This document shows, piece after piece, positions 1 to 7,389 of a DNA stretch of 17,060 bases. This DNA is from an uncultured Eubacteriales bacterium. GTDB lineage: Bacteria > Bacillota > Clostridia > Oscillospirales > UBA644. Made by a program: the position numbers and the translations under genes. Below the pieces are notes generated by a model. It ran no database searches and was not told where the DNA came from. It saw nothing but the letters and a program-made list of their open reading frames with translations. Position 1 is the stretch's first letter. Each line of letters begins with the position of its first letter. The stretch covers positions 1-17,060 of the forward strand of contig CAUHAO010000030.1 in NCBI GenBank assembly GCA_959604355.1, given 5' to 3'.

Positions 1-8
1 TTCGAGAG

Positions 9-43
9 ATTCTTGTTTCACAAGAATTGCGGGCGCTGCCCGC
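9..43. other. Two tandem short hairpins at the left edge
   Basis: Two perfect inverted repeats lie side by side: ATTCTTG (9-15) with CAAGAAT (21-27), and GCGGGC (29-34) with GCCCGC (38-43). Neither is followed by a clear T run, so they are not obvious intrinsic terminators. A weaker 4-5 bp stem at about 91-101 (CTTG/CAAG) runs into six T residues (103-108) and could be a weak terminator for a gene to the left. Frame 1 is open from the window edge to a TAG at 127-129, but the translation is short, Cys/Arg-rich and unrecognisable, so I do not call it coding. Confidence 0.4.
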
Positions 44-103
44 CGCGCTGTGCGCGTCTCTGCTCTATTGACGGCGTCGTAAAAATGCCCTTGCGAGCAA
101 GCT

Positions 104-132
104 TTTTTGCTTATGATATAGAGATATAGAAT
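104..132 (+). promoter_or_regulatory. Possible weak promoter for mtaB
   Basis: TTTTTG (104-109), a 17 bp spacer and TAGAAT (127-132) could form a sigma-A promoter. The -35 match is poor and the region is AT-rich, so other -10-like words occur nearby. It would start transcription roughly 35 nt before the mtaB ATG. Confidence 0.3.
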
Positions 133-174
133 AGTTACAATTATACATAAAAAGTGGAGACGAAAACTGAAAAC

Positions 175-1461
175 ATGAAATTTTCGATATATACTCTCGG
201 CTGTAAGGTCAACCAGTACGAAAGCTCGGTCATCAGCTCTGCGTTCGAGGCGGAGGGATACGAGGTCGTGCCGCCGGATGCGGCGGCGGATGTGTGCTGT
301 ATAAACACCTGTGCCGTTACGGAGGAGAGCGCGCGCAAGTCGCGCCAGATCATCCGTCGCATGCGTACGCTTAACCCGGGCGCGGTCATCATCGCCGTGG
401 GTTGTATGACGCAGACAAGCCCTGAAGCCGTCGGTATTTCCGAGGCGGATATAATTATCGGTACGACGGAAAAAACGTCCCTGCCCGAATACGTTTCGAG
501 GTTTCTCAGAGACCGCGTGCGCATTTGTGAGATTAAGGACGTTTCGAACGAACGCAAGTTCGAAAAAATGACTGCCGACAGAAGCGAACGCACGCGCGCT
601 ACGGTGAAAATACAGGACGGGTGCAACAATTTCTGCTCGTACTGCATCATTCCTTACGCACGCGGCAGAATACGCAGTAAGGACGAGAAGGAAGCACTCG
701 AAGAGATAGCGTCGCTCATCTCTGAGGGCGGCTATAAGGAAGTCGTGCTGACGGGTATACATCTTGACAATTACGGGCTCGATACCAAAACGACGGATCT
801 CTGCACTCTGCTTGAAAAAGCGGATAATATCCCCGGCGTGGAGCGTATACGTCTGGGCTCGCTCGAACCCGTTTTCATTACCGATGGTAATGTTGCAAGG
901 CTCGCAAAACTCAAGCATCTCTGTCCGCAGTTCCATCTTTCTCTGCAAAGCGGATGTGACTCGACTTTGCGCCGCATGAATCGCCACTATACCGCGGCGG
1001 ATTACCTGCGCGCGGTCGAAATACTGCGCCGATACATTCCCGATGTCGCCGTCACGACTGACATCATCGTGGGATTTCCCGGAGAGACGAGTGAGGAATT
1101 TGCCGAGTCGAAAGCATTTGCAGAAAAAGTCGGATTTCTCAAGATCCACGTCTTCCCGTTCTCGGAGCGCAAAGGTACCGCGGCGGCGAATATGGACGGC
1201 AAGATCGATAAAGCAGTCAAGGCGGAGCGTGTGGCGGAGCTGAGCGCGGTGTCACAAAATAGCGCAAAGGCGTTTATGTCGCGCTATGTCGGAAGGACCG
1301 TGCCCGTACTTTTCGAGCGCGAGCGAAACGGTTGGTGCGGCGGTTTTACACCGAATTACATCGACGTGCGCGTTGTCGGCGCGTTGGGCCTGACAAACAC
1401 GGTGCGCGATGTGCAAATTACGGAAATTTTTGAAGATTTTGCCGTAGGGGTGTTGAAATAA
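175..1461 (+). CDS. mtaB: tRNA (N6-L-threonylcarbamoyladenosine-37-C2)-methylthiotransferase MtaB
   Basis: Radical-SAM methylthiotransferase that converts t6A37 to ms2t6A37 in tRNAs reading ANN codons, a cytosolic tRNA-maturation step. The N-terminal MTTase domain carries TLGCKVNQYES, typical of the MtaB branch rather than MiaB, with cluster cysteines C10, C46 (NTCAVT) and C77 (VGCM). The radical-SAM motif CNNFCSYC places C150, C154 and C157 on the second [4Fe-4S] cluster. The last 60 or so residues fit a TRAM RNA-binding domain. From ATG 175 the protein is 428 aa, a normal family length. An in-frame GTG at 154 would add seven residues (METKTEN). I prefer the ATG because the protein then opens directly with MKFSIYTLGC, although the GGAGA at 156-160 is 14 nt away, which is long. 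The start is therefore less certain than the function. The stop overlaps the next operon's -35 box. Confidence 0.95.
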   Translation: MKFSIYTLGCKVNQYESSVISSAFEAEGYEVVPPDAAADVCCINTCAVTEESARKSRQIIRRMRTLNPGAVIIAVGCMTQTSPEAVGISEADIIIGTTEKTSLPEYVSRFLRDRVRICEIKDVSNERKFEKMTADRSERTRATVKIQDGCNNFCSYCIIPYARGRIRSKDEKEALEEIASLISEGGYKEVVLTGIHLDNYGLDTKTTDLCTLLEKADNIPGVERIRLGSLEPVFITDGNVARLAKLKHLCPQFHLSLQSGCDSTLRRMNRHYTAADYLRAVEILRRYIPDVAVTTDIIVGFPGETSEEFAESKAFAEKVGFLKIHVFPFSERKGTAAANMDGKIDKAVKAERVAELSAVSQNSAKAFMSRYVGRTVPVLFERERNGWCGGFTPNYIDVRVVGALGLTNTVRDVQITEIFEDFAVGVLK

Positions 1462-1481
1462 CACAAAAAATATGCTATAAT
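1453..1481 (+). promoter_or_regulatory. Sigma-A promoter of the topoisomerase operon, inside the mtaB 3' end
   Basis: TTGAAA (1453-1458), a 17 bp spacer and TATAAT (1476-1481) match the sigma-A consensus closely. TGC directly before the -10 makes it an extended -10 element. The -35 hexamer is also the last two sense codons of mtaB (Leu-Lys), and the mtaB TAA begins the spacer. Transcription should start near 1488, giving a leader of about 50 nt before the TTG start at 1538. Confidence 0.8.
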
Positions 1482-1537
1482 GACATTCAAGCAAATACTA
1501 TATGTAGATATTCCATCAAGCAAAGGAGAACCATATC

Positions 1538-3517
1538 TTGAAAAAGAAGTACGACGACTCAAGTATCGTTTCGCTCAAAGGCGCAGATCGCGTCCGTAAG
1601 CGCCCCGCCGTAATTTTCGGCTCGGAAGGTCTTGAAGGTTGCTGCCACTCCGTATTTGAGATACTTTCAAACTCCATCGACGAGTTTAAGGAGGGGTACG
1701 GCAATAGAATCATCGTAACATACTTCAAAGACAAGTCTATTGAGGTCACAGACTTCGGCAGAGGTATGCCAGTTGACTGGAACGAGGCTGAAAAAGCCTA
1801 CAACTGGCAGCTGCTTTTCTGCGAAATGTACGCCGGCGGCAAATACGATGACACGGGCGACGATAGTTATGAATATTCTCTCGGTCTCAACGGTCTCGGA
1901 CTTTGCTCGACACAGTACGCGTCGGAATACATGGATGCGGAGATCTACAACGGCACATATAAATACAATCTTTCCTTTAAAAAAGGAAATCCGGTAGCCG
2001 AGGGTGCAGACGAACTGCTTAAGCAGGAATGTAAGCATAAGACGGGTACGACGATAAAGTGGCGTCCCGACCGCGAGGTGTTCACGGATATCGACATCCC
2101 CGTCGAATATTTTACCGAAACGCTCACCCGCCAGGCGGTGTGTAACGCGGGGCTGACCTTCGTGTTGCGCGTCGAAACCGACAAAGGCTTTGACGAACAG
2201 ACGTTCTGCTATCCCGAGGGCATAGTGGACTATATGCGCGAGCAGATGGGCGTGGATGCCATGACGGAGCCTTATTTCATTTCTGCGGACAGAAAGGGCA
2301 GAGACCGCGAGGACAAGCCCGAATATAAAGTTAAGCTCAATGTCGTTTTCTGTTTCTCCAACACGAAGCAATTCATCGAATATTACCATAATTCCAGTTT
2401 TCTCGAACACGGCGGATCCCCCGACAAGGCGGTGCGCAACGGTTTCACTTATGCCGTCGATGCGTACATCCGCCAGAGCGGGAAATACCTGAAGAACGAG
2501 TCGAAAATAACGTTTCAGGACGTCGCAGACTGCCTTGCGCTCATCTCGAACTCGTATTCCACCCGCACATCGTACGAAAACCAAACGAAGAAATCCATCA
2601 CAAACAAGTTCATTCAGGACTGTATGACGGACTTCCTCAAACATTCCCTTGAAGTCTATTTTATCGAAAACAAGGCTGAAGCGGACAAGATTGCGGAACA
2701 GGTGCTGATAAACAAGCGCAGCCGCGAAAACGCTGAAAAAACGCGACTGAACCTCAAAAAGAAGCTCACGTCGGACCTCGATATGGCGAATCGCGTCGAG
2801 AAATACGTAGATTGCCGCAGCAAAGACTCTTCCGTGCGTGAGATATATATCGTTGAGGGCGACTCCGCTCTTGGTTCGGTAAAGCTTGCGCGTATGGCGG
2901 AATTCCAGGCGATAATGCCCGTGCGAGGCAAAATACTCAACTGCCTTAAAGCGGATTACAACACTATCTTCAAGAGCGATATCATCACGGATCTTATAAA
3001 AGTCCTCGGCTGCGGCGTCGAGATCGCCGTGCGAGGCAACAAGAATATAGGCGAATTCAGTCTTGACAATTTGCGTTTCGATAAAATAATAATCTGCACT
3101 GACGCAGATGTTGACGGCTATCAGATACGAACTCTCATCCTCACGATGCTATACCGCCTCACCCCAACGCTCATAAAAGAGGGTAAGGTGTTCATTGCCG
3201 AGTCTCCGCTTTATGAGATAACGTACAAGGATAAAACGTTTTTCGCGTATACCGACAAAGAGAAAAACGACATCGTCGCGCCCTTCACGGGCAAATACAC
3301 CGTCCAGCGCTCGAAAGGTCTCGGCGAGAACGACCCCGATATGATGAAACTCACTACGATGGACCCCGAGACACGCAAGCTCATAAAGGTCACGCCGGAG
3401 GCGGCGGAGGAGACGTCCGTCATGTTCAACACGCTCCTCGGAAACGACCTGCCCGCGCGTAAACAGTTCATTGCCGATAACGGCGCGCGGTATCTCGATC
3501 TGGCGGACATAGGTTAA
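1538..3517 (+). CDS. Divergent type IIA topoisomerase, ATPase/Toprim subunit (ParE/GyrB-like)
   Basis: B subunit of an ATP-driven type II topoisomerase that passes one DNA duplex through another. The order is standard at 659 aa: a GHKL ATPase domain with E41 as general base, N45, DFGRG (72-76) and the GGK lysine K102; a transducer domain with QTK (349-351); Toprim EGDS (440-443) and DADVD (522-526) for metal-dependent cleavage; and QRSKGLGEN near the C terminus. It differs from ordinary GyrB/ParE: KRPAVIFGS replaces KRPGMYIGS, LGLNGLG replaces GGLHGVG in the ATP lid, and SNSIDE replaces DNSIDE. The start is TTG at 1538, nine nt after an AAAGGAGAA ribosome binding site. The gene lies 15 nt upstream of its A-subunit partner. 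I infer a second pair additional to housekeeping gyrase, closer in role to topoisomerase IV, but gyrase activity cannot be excluded from sequence. Confidence 0.9.
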   Translation: MKKKYDDSSIVSLKGADRVRKRPAVIFGSEGLEGCCHSVFEILSNSIDEFKEGYGNRIIVTYFKDKSIEVTDFGRGMPVDWNEAEKAYNWQLLFCEMYAGGKYDDTGDDSYEYSLGLNGLGLCSTQYASEYMDAEIYNGTYKYNLSFKKGNPVAEGADELLKQECKHKTGTTIKWRPDREVFTDIDIPVEYFTETLTRQAVCNAGLTFVLRVETDKGFDEQTFCYPEGIVDYMREQMGVDAMTEPYFISADRKGRDREDKPEYKVKLNVVFCFSNTKQFIEYYHNSSFLEHGGSPDKAVRNGFTYAVDAYIRQSGKYLKNESKITFQDVADCLALISNSYSTRTSYENQTKKSITNKFIQDCMTDFLKHSLEVYFIENKAEADKIAEQVLINKRSRENAEKTRLNLKKKLTSDLDMANRVEKYVDCRSKDSSVREIYIVEGDSALGSVKLARMAEFQAIMPVRGKILNCLKADYNTIFKSDIITDLIKVLGCGVEIAVRGNKNIGEFSLDNLRFDKIIICTDADVDGYQIRTLILTMLYRLTPTLIKEGKVFIAESPLYEITYKDKTFFAYTDKEKNDIVAPFTGKYTVQRSKGLGENDPDMMKLTTMDPETRKLIKVTPEAAEETSVMFNTLLGNDLPARKQFIADNGARYLDLADIG

Positions 3518-3532
3518 AGGAGGAAACGGGAA

Positions 3533-5680
3533 ATGAAAGGTAATTTCACAGAGCAGCCGATAACCCGTACGCTCGAAGAAAACTATATGCCCTACGCCAT
3601 GAGCGTCATCGTCTCTCGCGCGATACCCGAAATAGACGGCTTCAAGCCCGCGCATCGCAAACTCCTTTACACGATGTATAAAATGGGCCTGCTCAACGGC
3701 GGCAGAACGAAGAGCGCGAACATCGTCGGTCAGACGATGAAGCTCAATCCTCACGGTGACGCGGCTATATACGAAACCATGGTGCGTCTTTCAAAGGGAC
3801 ATGATGCGCTGTTACACCCGTTCGTCGACTCAAAGGGGAATTTCGGCAAGCATTATTCGCGTGACATGGCTTACGCTGCCGCGCGTTACACGGAGGCGAA
3901 GCTTGCGCCGATCTGCGCGGAGATATTCGCGGACATAGACAAAGACGTCGTCGATATGACAGACAACTATGACGGCACGATGCTCGAGCCGACGCTCCTG
4001 CCTACGACGTTCCCGAATATCCTTGTCAGCTCCAACGTCGGTATAGCGGTCGGTATGGCGAGCAATATAGCGTCGTTCAACCTCGCGGAAATATGCGCAA
4101 CGACTGTGGCGCTTATAAAAGACCCCGACCACAACCTTCTGCTCACTCTCACCGCGCCCGACTTTACCACGGGCGGACAGATAATCTACAACGCGTCCGC
4201 AATGGCGAAGATATACGAGACGGGCGTTGGCTCGTTCAAAGTCCGTTCGCGCTATAATTTCGATAAAAAAAGCAACTGCATTGAAGTGACCGAGATACCG
4301 TATTCCACGACTGTCGAGGCTATAATCGACAAGATCGTCGAGCTCTGCCGCGCGGGAAAGGTCAAGGAGATATCTGCTGTGCGTGACGAGACGGACATCA
4401 ACGGCATGAAAATAGCCATTGACATCAAACGCGGCGTCGATCCCGACAAACTCATGCAGCGCCTTTACCGCCTCACGCCCCTCGAGGACAGCTTCGCGTG
4501 TAATTTTAACATACTCATTGCCGGCAAACCCGTAACAATCGGCGTGCGAGAGATCCTCACCGAGTGGATAGCGTTCCGTACCGACTGCATCAAACGCGGT
4601 CTGTTCTTTGATATAAAGAAGAAAAAAGACAAACTGCACCTCTTGCTCGGCCTGCAGAGAATACTTCTCGATATTGACAAAGCCATCGCCATTGTCCGCG
4701 GCACAGAGGATGACGACGAGGTCGTTCCCAATCTCATGATAGGATTCGGTATCGACGAGGTTCAGGCAGAGTATGTTGCGGAGATAAAATTGCGCAACCT
4801 TAATCGCCAGTATATACTCAACCGTCTCGATGAAGTCGACAAACTTAAGGCGGATATTGAGGACTCTGAAGACTTGTTGAAGAGCCCCGCGAGAATAAAG
4901 AAGCTCATGATATCCCAGCTTAACGCCATTGCGAAAAAGTACGGCGCACCCCGACGCACGACGCTTCTTTACGAGGACGAGATCGTTGACTCTGCGCCTG
5001 AAGAGGACAAGCCCGACGACTATCCCGTAACGCTCTTCATGACACGCGACGGCTATTTCAAGAAGATTACAGCACAAAGCCTGCGTATGAGCGGCGAGCA
5101 TAAACTCAAAGAGGGAGACGAGATGCGCTTCGCGGTCGACGCGACCAACGCTTCAGAATTGCTCGTTTTTACCGATAAATTCCGGGTCTATAAGGAAAAA
5201 GTATACTCCTTTGAAGACACCAAAGCGTCGCTGCTCGGCGAATTTTTGCCGCAGCGTCTCGGAATGGACGCGGGGGAGACACCCGTGTATATCACCGCGA
5301 CAGGCGACTTCAAGGGCTTCCTGCTCGCGTTCTTCGAAAACGGCAAAGTCTCAAAGGTCGAGCTTTCGCAGTATGAAACAAAGCAAAACCGCAAAAAGCT
5401 CATCAACGCCTACTCCGACGCGTCTCCTCTTGTTGCGATGTACGCCGTGCGCGAGGACTCTAAATTCGTCCTGACCGCCTCAAACGGCAGATGTCTCATC
5501 GTCGACAGCGGTATGATATCGCTCAAATCGGGCAAAGCCACTGCGGGCGTCAGCGTTATGACGCTTAAAGGCAAGAACAGCATTGTAAAGGTAGAGCCAT
5601 ATACAGAAGGTATGATGCTCAAGCCTGAAAAATATCAATCAAAATCTCTGCCCGCCGCAGGTGCGTTCCTTAAAGATTAA
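3533..5680 (+). CDS. Divergent type IIA topoisomerase, DNA-cleavage subunit (ParC/GyrA-like)
   Basis: A subunit that forms the transient phosphotyrosine bond with DNA. The winged-helix domain shows FKPAHRKLLY (37-46), PHGDAAIYE (73-81) and the catalytic pair R118-Y119 in AAARYTE. I171 in GIAVGM matches the intercalating Ile of E. coli GyrA (I174). A tower and coiled coil follow, then from about residue 500 a beta-pinwheel with repeats such as FMTRDGYFKKI and LVFTDKFRVYKEK. I see no QRRGGKG-like GyrA box, and 715 aa is shorter than typical GyrA (over 800), which favours a topoisomerase IV-like activity. The position equal to E. coli GyrA Ser83 is A77, and Asp87 is E81. ATG 3533 follows AAAGGAGG (3516-3523), which overlaps the upstream stop, so the two subunits should be made from one mRNA in similar amounts. 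Confidence 0.9.
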   Translation: MKGNFTEQPITRTLEENYMPYAMSVIVSRAIPEIDGFKPAHRKLLYTMYKMGLLNGGRTKSANIVGQTMKLNPHGDAAIYETMVRLSKGHDALLHPFVDSKGNFGKHYSRDMAYAAARYTEAKLAPICAEIFADIDKDVVDMTDNYDGTMLEPTLLPTTFPNILVSSNVGIAVGMASNIASFNLAEICATTVALIKDPDHNLLLTLTAPDFTTGGQIIYNASAMAKIYETGVGSFKVRSRYNFDKKSNCIEVTEIPYSTTVEAIIDKIVELCRAGKVKEISAVRDETDINGMKIAIDIKRGVDPDKLMQRLYRLTPLEDSFACNFNILIAGKPVTIGVREILTEWIAFRTDCIKRGLFFDIKKKKDKLHLLLGLQRILLDIDKAIAIVRGTEDDDEVVPNLMIGFGIDEVQAEYVAEIKLRNLNRQYILNRLDEVDKLKADIEDSEDLLKSPARIKKLMISQLNAIAKKYGAPRRTTLLYEDEIVDSAPEEDKPDDYPVTLFMTRDGYFKKITAQSLRMSGEHKLKEGDEMRFAVDATNASELLVFTDKFRVYKEKVYSFEDTKASLLGEFLPQRLGMDAGETPVYITATGDFKGFLLAFFENGKVSKVELSQYETKQNRKKLINAYSDASPLVAMYAVREDSKFVLTASNGRCLIVDSGMISLKSGKATAGVSVMTLKGKNSIVKVEPYTEGMMLKPEKYQSKSLPAAGAFLKD

Positions 5681-5728
5681 AAAGGCAAAGAAACGCCGCG
5701 GAAAGCCTTTTTTTGACTTTCCGCGGCG
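5678..5728. terminator. Nested bidirectional terminator between convergent genes
   Basis: A perfect 12 bp stem pairs 5694-5705 (CGCCGCGGAAAG) with 5717-5728, loop 5706-5716. Read on the minus strand it is followed by a T-rich stretch (TTTCTTTGCCTTTTT), a good intrinsic terminator for the AI-2E gene. On the plus strand that stem has no T tail. Instead AAAAAGGC (5678-5685) can pair with GCCTTTTT (5705-5712), whose own T run would end the topoisomerase transcript. The two plus-strand folds are mutually exclusive. Confidence 0.75.
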
Positions 5729-5784
5729 ATACGACGCTGATATTCAAAGAAAACTCTGAGATGTCATAGACGATAGGTGAAGGT

Positions 5785-7026
5785 TTATTCCTTTACATCT
5801 GTTTTGCCTTCCGAAGATGTTTCATCAGGCGTCTGCATGAACTGTTTTGCAGCTTCGTTTGCTTTTTTGCGTGCGTCTTCGGTGTTTTTGCGGCCTTCCT
5901 CGCGTTTTTTGAGAGTCGAGTTGACCGCGGTGCGCATAAGACAGTAGAGTACGGACGCTATCGGGACACTCACGAACATACCGAGCACTCCGAAGAAGCT
6001 ACCTCCGACGGTGATTGCCGCGAGTACCCATATTCCCGGCAGACCGACGGACGAGCCTACGACACGCGGATAAATGAAGTTGTTATCCACTTGCTGCAGC
6101 ACGATTATCATTATGACAAACCATATCGCCTTTATCGGGTCGATGAGAAGTATCATAAGCGCACCGAGCGCCGTGCCGATAAAAGCGCCGACGATTGGGA
6201 TGAGCGCGGTGAGGGCAACGATGAACGCGACCGTAGGAGCGAGCGGGATGTTGAGAATGAGCATGCCGAAAAGGCATAGCGTTCCGATTATCAGCATTTC
6301 CGCGAACTGACCTTCGACGAAATTTTCAAACGCGTCGAAAGCCATTGATGAGAGCGAGAATATTTTCGAGCATGCTTTTTCGGGCAATATTGCCGTTATG
6401 AGACGGCGCGCCTGCGAGCCTATTTTTTCTTTCGACGCAAGAAGATATATCGCAAAGGTGAACGAAAGTACGAGGTCTGTTATCCACGAAACGACACCCG
6501 CCGCGGACGAAATGACAGTAAAGGAATTGTCGGTTACGAACTTTATTATCGTCTGACTTATTTTTACCCAGTCTATTTCCAACTTGTCGAGCTGATCCGT
6601 CGGCAGATTTGCCCCTGTCAGCCATTGTTTAAGCTGCTTCTCGAGTACTTCGGCCTTCTGTGGCAGCTGCTCCGCGAACGTGACGACAGGACCCGTTATC
6701 TGCGGTATCACCAGTGTCAGCAATAACGCGATCATCCCGAGCACGAGCAGCACCGTCAGCGCCAGACACAGCGGGCGTTTGACCTTGCTCCATATTTTGC
6801 CGCGTTTCGCTGTGAGCTTTCCGAATATCTTGTTTTCAAAAAGGCGCAGAATTATGTTCATTACGAACGCAAGACACAAGCCTGTCGTTATCGGCAGGAA
6901 CGCTTTCCATATCATTGCAAGGAAGGCAAGCACCTTGTCGATATTGAGCGCCGCCGAAAACAGCAACGCCGCGGCAAGCAGCAGCAGTATTATCCGCGTA
7001 ACGGCTTTTTTATCGAAATCAAACAT
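5785..7026 (-). CDS. AI-2E family transporter (YtvI/PerM-like membrane protein)
   Basis: Integral membrane protein of the AI-2E/UPF0118 family, which includes proteins linked to autoinducer-2 export, ion/proton antiport and other transport; the substrate cannot be told here. Several hydrophobic segments are visible: about residues 10-30, 35-60, 80-105, then a soluble amphipathic stretch, then a dense membrane C-terminal half with the family signatures GQFAEMLIIG and DNNFIYPRVVG. The last 50 or so residues are a charged cytoplasmic tail rich in K, E and R. I start at ATG 7026, which follows GAGGAACC and gives 413 aa. An in-frame start at 7125 would add a polar 33-residue N-extension without a good ribosome binding site. 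No promoter is obvious directly upstream, so read-through from tRNA-Arg is possible. It is convergent with the topoisomerase operon. Confidence 0.88.
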   Translation of the reverse strand: MFDFDKKAVTRIILLLLAAALLFSAALNIDKVLAFLAMIWKAFLPITTGLCLAFVMNIILRLFENKIFGKLTAKRGKIWSKVKRPLCLALTVLLVLGMIALLLTLVIPQITGPVVTFAEQLPQKAEVLEKQLKQWLTGANLPTDQLDKLEIDWVKISQTIIKFVTDNSFTVISSAAGVVSWITDLVLSFTFAIYLLASKEKIGSQARRLITAILPEKACSKIFSLSSMAFDAFENFVEGQFAEMLIIGTLCLFGMLILNIPLAPTVAFIVALTALIPIVGAFIGTALGALMILLIDPIKAIWFVIMIIVLQQVDNNFIYPRVVGSSVGLPGIWVLAAITVGGSFFGVLGMFVSVPIASVLYCLMRTAVNSTLKKREEGRKNTEDARKKANEAAKQFMQTPDETSSEGKTDVKE

Positions 7027-7214
7027 TTTGGTTCCTCGTTTTGACGATAAAAAGGTTTTTAATGTGAAAAGCTGCTTTTGCAGGGCAAAAGTATCTTTCT
7101 GTACCGTCCTTTTCGGCAGTATCACAGCCCTACGAGTTTAATCTGCGGCGTGACGGGAGAAACTTTGCGATACACGGTATGCGTGCCGTAAAATTTTCCC
7201 GTGCACACCTCTTT
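7027..7214 (-). other. Structured leader between tRNA-Arg and the AI-2E gene
   Basis: This 188-nt gap has no recognised gene. Inverted repeats are visible: ACGGGAGAA (7153-7161) with TTTTCCCGT (7194-7202, one G-U pair) enclosing ACGGTA (7174-7179) with TGCCGT (7184-7189), and TTTTGC (7076-7081) with GCAAAA (7085-7090). None has a clean T run on the minus strand after it, so the tRNA terminator is not evident. No known riboswitch class was recognised. Confidence 0.35.
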
Positions 7215-7291
7215 TGGCGTTCCCGAGCGGATTTGAACCGCTGGCCTACCGCTTAGGAGGCGGTCGCTCTATCCAACTGAGCTACGGAAAC
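7215..7291 (-). tRNA. tRNA-Arg (anticodon CCU)
   Basis: The reverse complement folds into a full 77-nt cloverleaf: acceptor GTTTCCG/CGGGAAC (one T-G wobble), D stem GCTC/GAGC, anticodon stem ACCGC/GCGGT with loop CTCCTAA (anticodon CCU, A37), 5-nt variable loop, and T arm AGCGG-TTCAAAT-CCGCT. The discriminator is G and the 3' CCA is encoded in the DNA. It reads AGG codons. Position 37 follows U36, the context that receives t6A-type modification in AGG/AGA-reading tRNAs only when the first codon base is A, as here, so it is a possible MtaB substrate. Confidence 0.96.
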
Positions 7292-7314
7292 ATATTGTCC
7301 ACGGTACATCCATA

Positions 7315-7343
7315 ATTATACAACATATAAATCCGATTTTCAA
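7315..7343 (-). promoter_or_regulatory. Sigma-A promoter of tRNA-Arg
   Basis: On the minus strand TTGAAA (7343-7338), a 17 bp spacer and TATAAT (7320-7315) give a near-consensus promoter. The start should fall near 7308, leaving a leader of about 17 nt before the tRNA 5' end at 7291. Confidence 0.85.
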
Positions 7344-7389
7344 GGCTTTTTGTAATTTTTAATACTTATTTCAAAAAAGGGAGAGACCA

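Noticed and set aside
1667..2644. Long open frame (325 codons) antisense to the ParE-like gene
   Set aside because: No start site with a ribosome binding site and no recognisable motif; the plus strand carries clear topoisomerase motifs through the whole stretch.
3830..5101. Long open frame (423 codons) antisense to the ParC-like gene
   Set aside because: Translation is low-complexity in character without domains, and the opposite strand has conserved catalytic motifs; it is an effect of codon usage.
7027..7125. N-terminal extension of the AI-2E protein from 7125
   Set aside because: The added 33 residues are polar and there is no good ribosome binding site, while ATG 7026 follows GAGGAACC.
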